Part shown: positions 34,413-43,254 of the stretch, piece after piece | Numbering within the stretch: position 1 is the stretch's first letter | Layout of the letters: each line of letters opens with the position of its first letter | Source: Actinomadura citrea | Lineage (GTDB): Bacteria > Actinomycetota > Actinomycetes > Streptosporangiales > Streptosporangiaceae | Length of the DNA stretch: 64,000 nt | Direction: 5' to 3' | Assembly: GCF_013409045.1 (NCBI RefSeq) | Contig: NZ_JACCBT010000001.1 | Span: forward strand, 7,480,669-7,544,668 | Notes under the pieces: generated by a model | Database searches by the model: none | Seen by the model: the letters and a program-made list of their open reading frames with translations, nothing else | What the model was told of the DNA's origin: nothing | Translations under genes and position numbers: made by a program

Positions 34413-37025
34413 TCACGATTCCTCGGTATCGAGGGACTCGGCGCGTCCGCGCCGAGTGCCCCTCTGGATGGACGACATCATCGACCTCAGCTGCTCGGGC
34501 GACCGGTCGGCACGGGCGGCGGGCGCGGGACCGGCCGGGGCGGAGTGCTCCTCCCGCAACTGGGAGGCCATGTTCTCCTGCCGGACCCGCTTCGGCAGCG
34601 AGGGACGGTCGCCGCCGGACGACTTGCCCGGGGGACGGCGCCGCACCTCGCGGGGCGAGCGCGGCACGCCCGGCGGGGGCGGCGGCGAGGACGCGGGCTC
34701 GGGCTCGGGCGGCGGGTCGCCCCACGGGGACGGGGCCGGCCGGTGTGCCGGCGACTGGCCCTGGATCGGCTCCTCGAACACCGGGATGGGCCCGGTCAGC
34801 GCGTCCGGCTCCCCGGACGCAGGCATGGCGGCGGCCGGGGGGATGAACGGGCGGACGGGCTGCGCGGGCGGGGCGAGCGGCTCCTGCTGCGGGGAGGGCG
34901 GCGCCGGAGACTGCGCCGCGTGCCGTCCGGACGGCAGGTGCAGCACGGACCCGCCCTCGTCCAGCACCGGCTGCGGGCCGCTGCGGACGCTGGCGCCGTT
35001 CACGACGGTGCCGACGGGGACGAGCGCGTCCTCGGCGCGGCGGGTGGTGAGGGCGGGCGCGTTACGCACCGGTTCGCCCTCGTCGGGGACGACGAGCTCC
35101 TCGGGCAGCAGCACGATCGCGGTCATGCCGCCGTAGGGGGACGTCCGCAGGGTGACCTTGATGCCGTGCCGGCGGGCCAGCCGGCCGACGACGAACAGTC
35201 CGAGCTGCGCGCTGTCGGACAGGTCGAACTCGGCGGCGGTGGCGAGCCGCTCGTTGGCGGCGGCGAGGCTGGGCTCGTCCATGCTGAGGCCGCGGTCCTC
35301 GACCTCCAGCGTGAAGCCGTGCGAGACGGCCTGCCCCTGCACCTGGACGGTCGTGTGCGGCGGCGAGAACGTCGCGGCGTTCTCGATCAGCTCGGCGAGC
35401 AGGTGGATGACGTCGGCGACGGCCGGGCCGACGATCGCGGCGCGGGTCATCGGGGCGACGTTGACGCGGGTGTAGTCCTCGACCTCGGACGCGGCGGCGC
35501 GGGCGACGTCCACGATCGCGACGGGGCTGCGCCAGCCGCGGCCGGGCGCCTGCCCGGACAGGATGATCAGGCCCTCGGCGTGCCGGCGCATGCGGGTGGC
35601 GAGGTGGTCGACCCGGAACAGGTCCTCCAGGTCGTCGGGGGTCTCGATGCGCCGCTCCATCGAGTCCAGCAGCTTGAGCTGGCGGTGCAGCAGCGTCTGG
35701 CTGCGGCGGGCGAGGTTGACGAACACGTCGCTGACGTTGTGGCGCAGCGTCGCCTCCTCGACGGCGCTCTGGATCGCGGTGCGGCGGGCGGCGTTGAACG
35801 CCTCGCCGACCTGGTCGATCTCGCGCGTCCCGAACGACAGCGGCGGCGCCTCGGCGGCCACGTCGACCTCCTCGCCGCGGCGCAGCCGGCGGATCACGCC
35901 GGGCAGCCGGACGTCGGCCAGGTCGATCGCCTCGCGGCGCAGCCGGCGCAACTCGCGGATGACGGACCGGGCGACCCAGATCGCCAGGACGAGGGTGGCG
36001 ACGACCGCGACCAGCCCGAGCGCGCCCGCGAGGACGACGCGGGTGATGATGCCCTCGGAGATCGGCTGGGCGCGCTTCTCGGCGCCCGCCGACACCGACA
36101 GTTCGAGGCCGCGGAGCCGGGTGAGGTTGGAGTCGGCGGTGGTCTTCCACAACGCGCCGGCGGCGCCGGTGGCGTTGACCAGCCGCGGCGAGGCGACGAA
36201 GCGGTCTTCCAGCGTGCGGAGCCGGCCGTACTCGGGCATGCCGACGATGCGCTCGTAGTAGGACTGGTCGGGCGAGCGCAGCTCGGCCGCCGTGTAGGTG
36301 TACAGGGTGCGCTGCGTGCCGACGAGCTTGACGTACTGGGCGTGCTCGCCGGGCGTGATCCTGCCGGCGGCGAGCGCGCCCGCCAGCAGCGCGTCCTCCT
36401 GCGCGAGGACCTCGCGGGCCCGGGTCAGCGACGCCTCGTTGCGGGCGTCCTTGGCGACCTCGGAGTTGTCCAGCGTGGCGAGCGAGCCCTGCAGCGCGCC
36501 GACGTCGCCGAGCAGGGACGTGTAGTCGGCGAACGCGCGGGCCCGGTCCAGGCGGCCGGCGTCGATGGCGCGGCGCCGGTCCGCCAGACCGTCCAGCTCG
36601 GTGAGGATCTTGCCGGCGATGCCCCGGGCGTCCTTGGGGGCGGCGTTCTGGACGGACTCGGACCCGGCGAGCCGGCGGAACAGGTCGGCCTGCCGGTCGG
36701 TGACCAGGCGGCCGGACTCCATGGCGGCGCGGTCGCCCTCCGCGCGACCGCCGAGGTACACCATCGACAGCCGCCGCTCGGCCTGCAGCGCGCTGCCGAG
36801 CGCGCCCGACGGGTAGCCGTAGTGGTCCTGGACGGTCTTGACATGGCGGAGGTTGAGCCCTTCGCCGAGCGCGATGCTCGCGGCGAACGCCCACAGCACG
36901 CCCAGGGAGACCACCGAGACGGTGACCATCAGGACGACCTTGAAGCGGATGGACCGGAAACGGGCGGCCTTGGGAGCCCGCCGGTGTCCGGCGGACGAGT
37001 CCGTTGTGCGGCCTCGATTTGGCAC
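34413..37025 (-). CDS. Conservon sensor histidine-kinase-like protein with NIT domain (CvnA-like)
   Basis: 870 residues. There is a cytoplasmic basic N-terminus, TM1 at about 28-52 (VVLMVTVSVVSLGVLWAFAA), an extracellular all-helical nitrate/nitrite-sensing (NIT) domain at about 60-325, TM2 at about 330-352, a HAMP-like linker, then a dimerisation region (NVSDVFVNLARRSQTLLHRQ) and an HATPase domain with N-box LAELIENAATFSPP and a late G-box. A Pro-rich disordered tail of about 230 residues ends SPEQLRSMMSSIQRGTRRGR, a tail motif of CvnA proteins. No roadblock domain is fused. Direct repeats lie upstream at 37046-37087. Confidence 0.95.
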   Translation of the reverse strand: MPNRGRTTDSSAGHRRAPKAARFRSIRFKVVLMVTVSVVSLGVLWAFAASIALGEGLNLRHVKTVQDHYGYPSGALGSALQAERRLSMVYLGGRAEGDRAAMESGRLVTDRQADLFRRLAGSESVQNAAPKDARGIAGKILTELDGLADRRRAIDAGRLDRARAFADYTSLLGDVGALQGSLATLDNSEVAKDARNEASLTRAREVLAQEDALLAGALAAGRITPGEHAQYVKLVGTQRTLYTYTAAELRSPDQSYYERIVGMPEYGRLRTLEDRFVASPRLVNATGAAGALWKTTADSNLTRLRGLELSVSAGAEKRAQPISEGIITRVVLAGALGLVAVVATLVLAIWVARSVIRELRRLRREAIDLADVRLPGVIRRLRRGEEVDVAAEAPPLSFGTREIDQVGEAFNAARRTAIQSAVEEATLRHNVSDVFVNLARRSQTLLHRQLKLLDSMERRIETPDDLEDLFRVDHLATRMRRHAEGLIILSGQAPGRGWRSPVAIVDVARAAASEVEDYTRVNVAPMTRAAIVGPAVADVIHLLAELIENAATFSPPHTTVQVQGQAVSHGFTLEVEDRGLSMDEPSLAAANERLATAAEFDLSDSAQLGLFVVGRLARRHGIKVTLRTSPYGGMTAIVLLPEELVVPDEGEPVRNAPALTTRRAEDALVPVGTVVNGASVRSGPQPVLDEGGSVLHLPSGRHAAQSPAPPSPQQEPLAPPAQPVRPFIPPAAAMPASGEPDALTGPIPVFEEPIQGQSPAHRPAPSPWGDPPPEPEPASSPPPPPGVPRSPREVRRRPPGKSSGGDRPSLPKRVRQENMASQLREEHSAPAGPAPAARADRSPEQLRSMMSSIQRGTRRGRAESLDTEES

Positions 37026-37045
37026 TGCGGCTGAACCTTCAACTC

Positions 37046-37087
37046 GGTCGGACGGCTGACATCGACTGGTCGGACGGCTGGCATCGA
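37046..37087. repeat. Two 20-bp direct repeats, 22-bp period, upstream of the conservon
   Basis: GGTCGGACGGCTGACATCGA (37046-37065) and the same with one change (GGCATCGA; 37068-37087). They lie 21-62 bp upstream of the sensor start and could be tandem sites for a regulator binding the same DNA face. Confidence 0.65.
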
Positions 37088-37218
37088 TTGCGTGCGGAGC
37101 GGCTCACGCGGAACGCAGGAGAGCCTAGGACGGTCTGCCGCCATGTGTCGACAGTTTCCAGATCATCACGTTTTGTGGCGGCGGTCAGCCCAAAATACCC
37201 CTACGATGCCTCAGCGTG

Positions 37219-38436
37219 ATGGCTCGTACCCCAGAAGCGACGACGACCGTGCGCCCACCGGCCCGCGCCCGCCGGACCCTGCTCGCCACGGGGGCGCTGG
37301 TCGCGGCGGCGCTGACCGGCGCCTGCAGTGGCGACTCCGGCGGGACCGCGGCGCCGCCCGAAGTCCCGGTGCTGCAGGAACTCGGCACCCCAGAAGGCCG
37401 GCTCGACCTCGTCGCCTGGGCCGGATACGCCGAGAACGGCACGAACGACCCGAAGGTCGACTGGGTCACGCCGTTCACGAAGGCGACCGGCTGCAAGGTG
37501 TACACGAAGGTCGCCGATACCTCCGACTCGATGGTCGCGCTCATGAAGACCGGGCGGTACGACGGCGTGTCGGCGTCCGGCGACGCGAGCCTGCGGCTCA
37601 TCTACGGCGGGACGGTCGCGCCCGTCAACACCGGCCTGATCAGCAGTTGGGAGGACATCGCCAAGTACCTGAAGAACCAGCCGTACAACTCCGCCGCCGG
37701 GCGGATGTACGGCGTCCCGCACGGCTACGGCGCCAACATGCTGATGTACCGGACGGACAAGATCACCCAGCGTCCGACGTCGTGGAGCGTGGTGTGGGAC
37801 AAGGAGTCCCCCGCCGCCGGGCACGTCGTCGCCTACGACTCCCCCATCTACATCGCGGACGCGGCGCTCTACCTCAAGACGCACCGCCCCGATCTGAAGA
37901 TCAACGACGTCTACGAGCTGGACGACGAGCAGTTCGACGCCGCGGTGAACCTGCTCAAGCAGCAGCGCCCGAACGTCAACCAGTACTGGGCGAACTACCT
38001 GGACGAGCTCCAGTCGTTCAAGAGCGGCTACAACTACGCCGGCACCGCCTGGCAGGTGACCGCGAACCTGGCCATGACGGACAAGGCGCCGGTCGCCACG
38101 ACGATCCCGGACGAGGGCGCGACCGGCTGGTCCGACACCTGGATGATCTCCTCGAAGGCCCAGCATCCGACCTGCATGTACAAGTGGATGAACTGGATCA
38201 CCATGCCGAAGGTGCAGGCGGAGGTCGCGCAGTGGTTCGGTGAGGCGCCCGCCAACCCCAAGGCGTGCAGGTACACCGCCAAGGGCTTCTGCTCGACCTA
38301 TCACGTCGGCGACCCGGAGTTCTACAAGCGCCTGGCGTTCTGGAAAACCCCGGTGAAGGACTGCGGGGACGACCGCGGCAACAAATGCGTGGATTACTCC
38401 CGCTGGGCCCAGGCCTGGACGCAGATCAAGGGCTGA
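37219..38436 (+). CDS. ABC-type solute-binding lipoprotein (PotD/spermidine-putrescine-like)
   Basis: 405 residues. The N-terminus has a twin arginine (ARRTLLATGALVAAAL) and lipobox LTGAC, so it is an exported lipoprotein anchored at Cys36 or so. YAENGTNDPKVDWVTPFTKA, MVALMKTGRYDGVSASGDAS and YGVPHGYGANMLMYRTDK follow the order of polyamine/iron-type binding proteins (cluster D). Cysteines near the C-terminus (KACRYTAKGFCSTYH) suggest a disulfide. No permease or ATPase genes are adjacent, so it is an orphan binding protein. Divergent to the conservon sensor. Confidence 0.85.
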   Translation: MARTPEATTTVRPPARARRTLLATGALVAAALTGACSGDSGGTAAPPEVPVLQELGTPEGRLDLVAWAGYAENGTNDPKVDWVTPFTKATGCKVYTKVADTSDSMVALMKTGRYDGVSASGDASLRLIYGGTVAPVNTGLISSWEDIAKYLKNQPYNSAAGRMYGVPHGYGANMLMYRTDKITQRPTSWSVVWDKESPAAGHVVAYDSPIYIADAALYLKTHRPDLKINDVYELDDEQFDAAVNLLKQQRPNVNQYWANYLDELQSFKSGYNYAGTAWQVTANLAMTDKAPVATTIPDEGATGWSDTWMISSKAQHPTCMYKWMNWITMPKVQAEVAQWFGEAPANPKACRYTAKGFCSTYHVGDPEFYKRLAFWKTPVKDCGDDRGNKCVDYSRWAQAWTQIKG

Positions 38437-38583
38437 CCCCGTCTGACCTGCGCCTCAGGCGGTGGACACGGCCACCTCCCCCGGCCAATGCACCGAGCCG
38501 TCACCCGCGGGCGACGGTGAAGTCGAACGAATGTGGGCAGATCTCCCGTACCACGGCCTGTAAAGCCGGGGAAGGAGAACGCC

Positions 38584-38691
38584 ATGAAGGGTCAAGTCCG
38601 CGTCAGAATTGGCAAACGCACCGCCGACGACCGGGCCGAACGCCCGGCCCTGGACCTGCGTACCCCGTCCGGTCGTACCCTCCCGTACTGA
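38584..38691 (+). CDS. Small basic protein of 35 aa
   Basis: ATG preceded by GGGGAAGGAG at good spacing. The product MKGQVRVRIGKRTADDRAER continues PALDLRTPSGRTLPY: basic N-terminal half, no hydrophobic segment. It sits between the solute-binding protein gene and the convergent zinc-ribbon gene. No family was recognised; a small regulator or peptide is possible. The ribosome binding site is among the better ones in the window, but with 35 codons chance cannot be excluded. Confidence 0.45.
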   Translation: MKGQVRVRIGKRTADDRAERPALDLRTPSGRTLPY

Positions 38692-38732
38692 CCACTGGTG
38701 GCGCCCCCGGTTCAGGGCCGGCAGCACCACGT

Positions 38733-38966
38733 TCAGGGCCAGCGGTACTCGGCGCCCTCGGGCGGGACGTGGTGGGGCAGGTAGCACTTCGTCGTGACGT
38801 GCTCGTCCTTGCAGTCGAGGCACAGGTAGGTGCGGTGGCCGCGCAGCCCGCGGCCCCGTCTGTCGCAGGGCGGGCATACGCACGGCGACCAGCCGACGAT
38901 GACCCGGCCCGGGCCGAGCCGGTGCCCGGCGGGGCACAGGAACGGGACGTGTTCGGGAGCCTGCAC
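38733..38966 (-). CDS. Small Cys-rich zinc-ribbon-like protein (77 aa)
   Basis: 77 residues with FLCPAGHRLGPGRVIVGWSP, then CVCPPCDRRGRGLRGHRTYL and CLDCKDEHVTTKCYLPHH. Several CxxC/CxxH knuckles (CPAGH, CVCPPC, CLDC) indicate one or two zinc ribbons. No transmembrane part. It lies 78 bp downstream of the prenyl synthase gene on the same strand, so it could be the last gene of the encapsulin operon. Function unknown. Confidence 0.65.
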   Translation of the reverse strand: MQAPEHVPFLCPAGHRLGPGRVIVGWSPCVCPPCDRRGRGLRGHRTYLCLDCKDEHVTTKCYLPHHVPPEGAEYRWP

Positions 38967-39044
38967 GGCTCGACCCTACTCGAACATGTGATCGATCAGG
39001 AAGTGGGCCTCCCTCGCGCGGCGGGGCCGGGTACGGGCGGACGG

Positions 39045-40124
39045 TCAGTGGTCGCGGTCGGTCATCAGGTGGGCGAGCGCGCGCAGTTCGGCGTCGGCGC
39101 ACGGGGCGGCGCCGGCGGCGTCGAGGTCGGCGAGCGCGTCGGTGAGGAGTTCGTCGGCGTGGGCGGCGGCCCAGGCGCGGCCGCCCGCCGCGTCGACGAG
39201 GCCGGCGGCGAGGATCGCCTCCTCGTCGGTGAGCGGCGCGTCGCGCAGGTAGAGGGCGGCGAGGTCGCCGCCGGCGGCGCTGCCGGAGGTGAGGGCCGCG
39301 ACGACGGGCAGCGACTTCTTGCGGCGGCGCAGGTCGGCGTGGACGGGCTTGCCGGTGACCGCCGGTTCGCCCCAGATGCCGAGCAGGTCGTCGACGAGCT
39401 GGAAGGCCAGGCCGAGGCGCTCGCCGAAGACGCGCAGGCGGGAGACCTGCCCGGCGGTGCCGCCGCCGTACACGGCACCGAGCGCGCACGAGGCGCCGAG
39501 CAGGGCCCCGGTCTTGCCCGCCGCCATGGCCAGGCACTCGTCGAGCGTGACGTCGCCGCGCTCCTCGAAGGCCAGGTCGGCGCGCTGGCCCTCGACCAGT
39601 TCCAGGACGGCCCGGGCGAGGATGCGCACGCCGCGGGCGACCACCGCGGAGGGCTCCTCGGCGAGGATCTCGTAGGCGGCGGCGAGGAGTGCGTCACCGG
39701 ACAGGATCGCCGCGTTGGCGCCGAAGACCGCCCACGCGGTGGGGCGGTGCCGGCGGGTGAGGTCGCCGTCCATCACGTCGTCGTGCATGAGGGAGAAGTT
39801 GTGCGCGAGCTCGACCGCCACGGCGGCCGGCAGGGCGGCCTGGACCGTCCCGCCGACCGCCTCCGCGGCCAGCAGCGTGAGCGCGGGCCGGATCGCCTTG
39901 CCGCCCGCCCCGGCGGCAGGACGGCCGCGCTCGTCGCGCCAGCCGAAGTGGAAGCCCGCGGTGGAGCGCGACGCGTCCGGCATGGCCTCGACCACGTGAC
40001 GCAGCGCGGGGTCGAGCAGGCGGCGGCTCCAGGTGAGCACCTCCGCCGCCGTCCGGGGGCGGTGCTGCGGCCCCGTCCGGTGGTCGCAGCCGATCACGGC
40101 CGGGTCGTCTCTCCAGGCGGGCAT
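39045..40124 (-). CDS. Polyprenyl diphosphate synthase (candidate encapsulin cargo)
   Basis: 359 residues of the trans-isoprenyl diphosphate synthase fold. First Asp-rich motif LMHDDVMDGDLTRRHRPTAW (DDxxD), second motif LAFQLVDDLLGIWG (DDxxG/D), plus GGKAIRPALTLLAAEA (GKxxRP). The first 30 residues, MPAWRDDPAVIGCDHRTGPQ onward, precede the catalytic domain and look flexible, as in cargo-loading extensions of family 2 encapsulin cargos. Start ATG at 40124 lies 16 bp after the second shell gene. It makes a linear C10-C20 or longer prenyl diphosphate. Prenyl synthases are known cargo types of family 2B encapsulins, so encapsulation is the working hypothesis. Confidence 0.92.
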   Translation of the reverse strand: MPAWRDDPAVIGCDHRTGPQHRPRTAAEVLTWSRRLLDPALRHVVEAMPDASRSTAGFHFGWRDERGRPAAGAGGKAIRPALTLLAAEAVGGTVQAALPAAVAVELAHNFSLMHDDVMDGDLTRRHRPTAWAVFGANAAILSGDALLAAAYEILAEEPSAVVARGVRILARAVLELVEGQRADLAFEERGDVTLDECLAMAAGKTGALLGASCALGAVYGGGTAGQVSRLRVFGERLGLAFQLVDDLLGIWGEPAVTGKPVHADLRRRKKSLPVVAALTSGSAAGGDLAALYLRDAPLTDEEAILAAGLVDAAGGRAWAAAHADELLTDALADLDAAGAAPCADAELRALAHLMTDRDH

Positions 40125-40140
40125 GGGGGGTCCCCTCTCC

Positions 40141-41511
40141 TCAGCGGGCGATCTCGACGTTCTCCAGGACACCGAGGGCGTCGGGGACCAGCACGGCGGC
40201 CGAGTGGTAGGTGCTGACCAGGTAGGTCAGCAGGCCCTTGTCGTCGATGCCGGTGAACCGGGCCGTGAGGCCCGGCCGGACCTCGTTCTCCAGCCCGGTG
40301 CGGTGCAGGCCGACGACGCCCTGGTCGTCCTCGCCGGTGCGCAGCGCGAGGATCGAGCTGGTCCCGGTCGGGGAGATGGGGATCTTGTCGGACGGGAGGA
40401 TCGGGACGCCGCGCCAGGCGTGCACGCGGCGTCCCTCGATCTCGACGGGCGCCGGGTACACGCCGCGCCGGGTGCACTCCCGGCCGATCGCCGCGATCGT
40501 CTTGGGGTGGGCGAGGAAGAACCGGGTCTTGCGGCGCCGCGCCAGCAGCTCGTCCATGTCGGCGGGGGTCGGGGGGCCGCCGAGGGTCTGGATGCGCTGG
40601 CGCAGGTCCGCGTTGTGCAGCAGGCCGAAGTCGGGGTTGTTGACCAGTTCGTGCTCCTGGCGCTCCCTGACCTCCTCGATCGTCAGCCTGAGCTGCTGCT
40701 CGACCTGGTCCATCGGCTCGCTGTAGAGGTCGGCGACCCGGGAGTGGACGCGCAGGATCGTCTGGGTGACGGCAAGCTCGTACTCGCGGGGCGAGGCCTC
40801 GTAGTCGACGAACGTGCCGGGCAGGACGGGCTCGCCGTCGTGCCCGGACGCCACCTCGATCGCCGCCTCGCCGTGCCTGGTCCGCGGCGGGGCGGGTGCG
40901 GCCCGGTACTCCTCCAGGTGCGCGCGCAGCCCCGCGGACCGCTCGGTCAGCTCCTCGATCGCCTCCCGCGGCAGCGACAGGACGATCACGGGGGTGAGCG
41001 CGCGGAACGTGTGCGCCCACTCCCCCGGCTCGCCGAGCAGGGCGTCGGCGCCGAAGAACCCGCCCCCGTCGCGGACGCCGACCCGCCCGGCGGCGTCGTA
41101 GGCGCCGGGGACGCTCTCCTCGACCTTGCCGTGCGCGATCAGGTGGACCGCGTCGAGGGGCCCGCCCGACTCCGCGATCACCTCGCCGGGCCGGTACTCG
41201 CGCTGCTCGAACCGCGAGGCGAGACCGTCCAGGATCGCGGGGTCGGACAGGCCGCGCAGCGGGGGCAGCTCGGCCAGTTCGGGCGGAACGACCCGGATCG
41301 CCGCGCCGTCGTTGACGAACGTCACGAGCCCGTCGCCGAGCCGGTAGGTGAGCCTGCGGTTCACCCGGTAGGAGCCGCCGCCGGCCTCCACCCACGGCAG
41401 CTGCGACAGCAGCCACCGCGGGGTGGTGCCCTGCGTCTGCGGGACGGTCTTGGTCGTCGAGGCGAGGTTGCTCGCCGCGCGGGTGGAGAGGGCCAGCCGT
41501 TCCTCCGTCAC
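40141..41511 (-). CDS. Family 2B encapsulin shell protein (second of two; CNBD insertion)
   Basis: 456 residues, related to Streptomyces EshA. N-terminal arm ASNLASTTKTVPQTQGTTPR and WLLSQLPWVEAGGGSYRVNR; then a cyclic-nucleotide-binding-like domain at about 80-190 (YRPGEVIAESGGPLDAVHLI, AHGKVEESVPG); then the HK97-type shell domain with FVDYEASPREYELAVTQTIL, DFGLLHNADLRQRIQTLGGP, FFLAHPKTIAAIGRECTRRG and STYHSAAVLVPDALGVLENV. The GTG start overlaps the first shell gene's stop (GTGA). It differs from its partner mainly in the CNBD and a shorter N-terminus, which suggests a mixed shell. Confidence 0.93.
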   Translation of the reverse strand: MTEERLALSTRAASNLASTTKTVPQTQGTTPRWLLSQLPWVEAGGGSYRVNRRLTYRLGDGLVTFVNDGAAIRVVPPELAELPPLRGLSDPAILDGLASRFEQREYRPGEVIAESGGPLDAVHLIAHGKVEESVPGAYDAAGRVGVRDGGGFFGADALLGEPGEWAHTFRALTPVIVLSLPREAIEELTERSAGLRAHLEEYRAAPAPPRTRHGEAAIEVASGHDGEPVLPGTFVDYEASPREYELAVTQTILRVHSRVADLYSEPMDQVEQQLRLTIEEVRERQEHELVNNPDFGLLHNADLRQRIQTLGGPPTPADMDELLARRRKTRFFLAHPKTIAAIGRECTRRGVYPAPVEIEGRRVHAWRGVPILPSDKIPISPTGTSSILALRTGEDDQGVVGLHRTGLENEVRPGLTARFTGIDDKGLLTYLVSTYHSAAVLVPDALGVLENVEIAR

Positions 41512-42941
41512 GCGCCGGCACCGCCGTGCGCGACCTCGACCGACTCCAGCATGCCGAGCGCGTCGGGCACCAGGACGGCCGCCGAGTAGTACGCGCTGAC
41601 CAGGTAGTTGAGGAGCGCCTTGTCGTCGATGCCCATGTACCGGACCGACAGCCCCGGCTGGTACTCGTCCGGCAGGCCGACCTGGTGCAGCCCGACGACG
41701 CCCTGCGCCGCCTCGCCGGTCCGCATCAGCAGGATCGAGCTGGTCAGCGTCGACGAGACCGGGATCTTGTTGCACGGGAAGAGGGGCACGCCGCGCCAGC
41801 CGGGCACCTTGTGGCCGCCGACGTCGACGCTGTCGGGGTAGACGCCGCGGGCGCTGCACTCGCGGCCGAACGCGGCGATCGCCTTCGGGTGCGCGAGGAA
41901 GAACGCCGGGTCCTTCCAGACGAGGCTGAGCAGTTCGTCCATGTCGTCGGGCGTGGGCGGGCCCGAGCGGGTGTGGACGCGCTGCGACAGGTCGGTGTTG
42001 TGCAGCAGGCCGAAGTCGCGGTTGTTGACGATCTCGTGCTCCTGCCGCTCGCGCAGTGCCTCGATCGTCAGCCTGAGCTGCTGCTCGATCTGGTCCATCG
42101 GCTGGTTGTAGAGGTCGGCGACGCGGGTGTGGACGCGCAGCACGGTCTGCGCGACGCTCAGCTCGTACTCTCGGGGAGACGCCTCGTAGTCGACGAACGT
42201 GCTCGGCAGGACGGGTTCGCCGTCGTGCCCCGACGCCACATCGATCTCCGCCTCACCGTGCGCGTTGTGCGCGCGCCGCGGGCTCGCCCGGTACTCGTCC
42301 AGGTGCTCCTGGAGAGAGGAGGACTGGCCGAGCGTCGCCTGGAAGTCGGCCTGGGTCATGCTGAGGATCGTGCAGGTGGTCACCGCCTTGACGGTGTGCT
42401 CCCACGTCGGCGGCTCCTCGCCCTCCTCCGTCCGGAGGAGGGACTGCTCGCCGAAGAAGTCGCCGCCCGCGAGCGTTCCGAGGACGGCGTCGGAGCCGAA
42501 CTCGCCGGCGCCGATCTTGCTGAGCTTGCCGTGCGCGACGAGGACGACGCGGTCGACGGGGCGTCCCCGCTCGACGACGACCTCACCGGGTGCGTACTCC
42601 TGCTGGGTGAAGCGTCCCGCGATGGCGTCCAGGGTCAGGTCGTCGTCGTAGCCGCGCAGCGGGGCCAGCTCGCCGAGCTCGCGCGGGATCACGCGGATGT
42701 CGGCGCCGGTGGTCACGAACGTGACGCGCCCGTCGCCCAGCGTATAGGTGAGCCGCCGGTTGACCCGGTAGGTGCCGCCGGACGCCTGCACCCAGGGCAG
42801 CAGCTTCAGCAACCAGCGCGACGTGATGCCCTGCATCTGCGGGACGGACTTGGTCGTGGTCGCCAGGTTCCGCGCGGCGGCGGTACCGAGGCTCAGCTGG
42901 TGGTCCTGTTGCTGCTGCTCCTGATGCTGCTGTTCCGTCAC
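41508..42941 (-). CDS. Family 2B encapsulin shell protein (first of two; CNBD insertion)
   Basis: 477 residues, closest in sequence to EshA-type shells. It has a Gln/His-rich N-terminal tail (VTEQQHQEQQQQDHQLS), then the arm ARNLATTTKSVPQMQGITSR and WLLKLLPWVQASGGTYRVNR. The CNBD at about 90-205 contains YAPGEVVVERGRPVDRVVLV and GGDFFGEQSLLRTEEGEE. The shell domain has FVDYEASPREYELSVAQTVL, FGLLHNTDLSQRVHTRSGPP, FFLAHPKAIAAFGRECSARG and SAYYSAAVLVPDALGMLESV. First gene of the operon with the second shell and prenyl synthase. GTG start with a weak site; regulation is unknown. Confidence 0.93.
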   Translation of the reverse strand: MTEQQHQEQQQQDHQLSLGTAAARNLATTTKSVPQMQGITSRWLLKLLPWVQASGGTYRVNRRLTYTLGDGRVTFVTTGADIRVIPRELGELAPLRGYDDDLTLDAIAGRFTQQEYAPGEVVVERGRPVDRVVLVAHGKLSKIGAGEFGSDAVLGTLAGGDFFGEQSLLRTEEGEEPPTWEHTVKAVTTCTILSMTQADFQATLGQSSSLQEHLDEYRASPRRAHNAHGEAEIDVASGHDGEPVLPSTFVDYEASPREYELSVAQTVLRVHTRVADLYNQPMDQIEQQLRLTIEALRERQEHEIVNNRDFGLLHNTDLSQRVHTRSGPPTPDDMDELLSLVWKDPAFFLAHPKAIAAFGRECSARGVYPDSVDVGGHKVPGWRGVPLFPCNKIPVSSTLTSSILLMRTGEAAQGVVGLHQVGLPDEYQPGLSVRYMGIDDKALLNYLVSAYYSAAVLVPDALGMLESVEVAHGGAGA

Positions 42942-43254
42942 GTCCACACCACCGATTCGTCGTGGTCCTGCGGGGAAGAGGCGGCCTTTGGCCACCCGTG
43001 ACGCTACAGACGGTAATGAGACGGTCGCAAGGAGCCATTCACAGCACCTATGATTTGCCCTCACGCCACACAACTCGCACCCAGGCGCAACATCACCCGT
43101 AACATGCCTGCTCACCGACGCGGCCGTGGGGCAGATCACCTCGCCGGACGGCGCCGGCGCGGAAAGATCCACTGCATTTCGATGTTGTACCCGGCGTGCA
43201 CCGGATCGGGCCCGGTTCAGGAAGGGCCCGGCGGAACCCGAGAGGAGGCCCCCA
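42942..43254. other. Intergenic region upstream of the encapsulin operon
   Basis: 313 bp between the first encapsulin start and a small plus-strand gene. It contains an AT-richer patch near 42998-43110 suitable for a divergent promoter region, and a CGGGCCC/GGGCCCG inverted repeat near 43208-43231. No protein-coding frame with a ribosome binding site was seen and no confident promoter hexamers. Confidence 0.4.
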
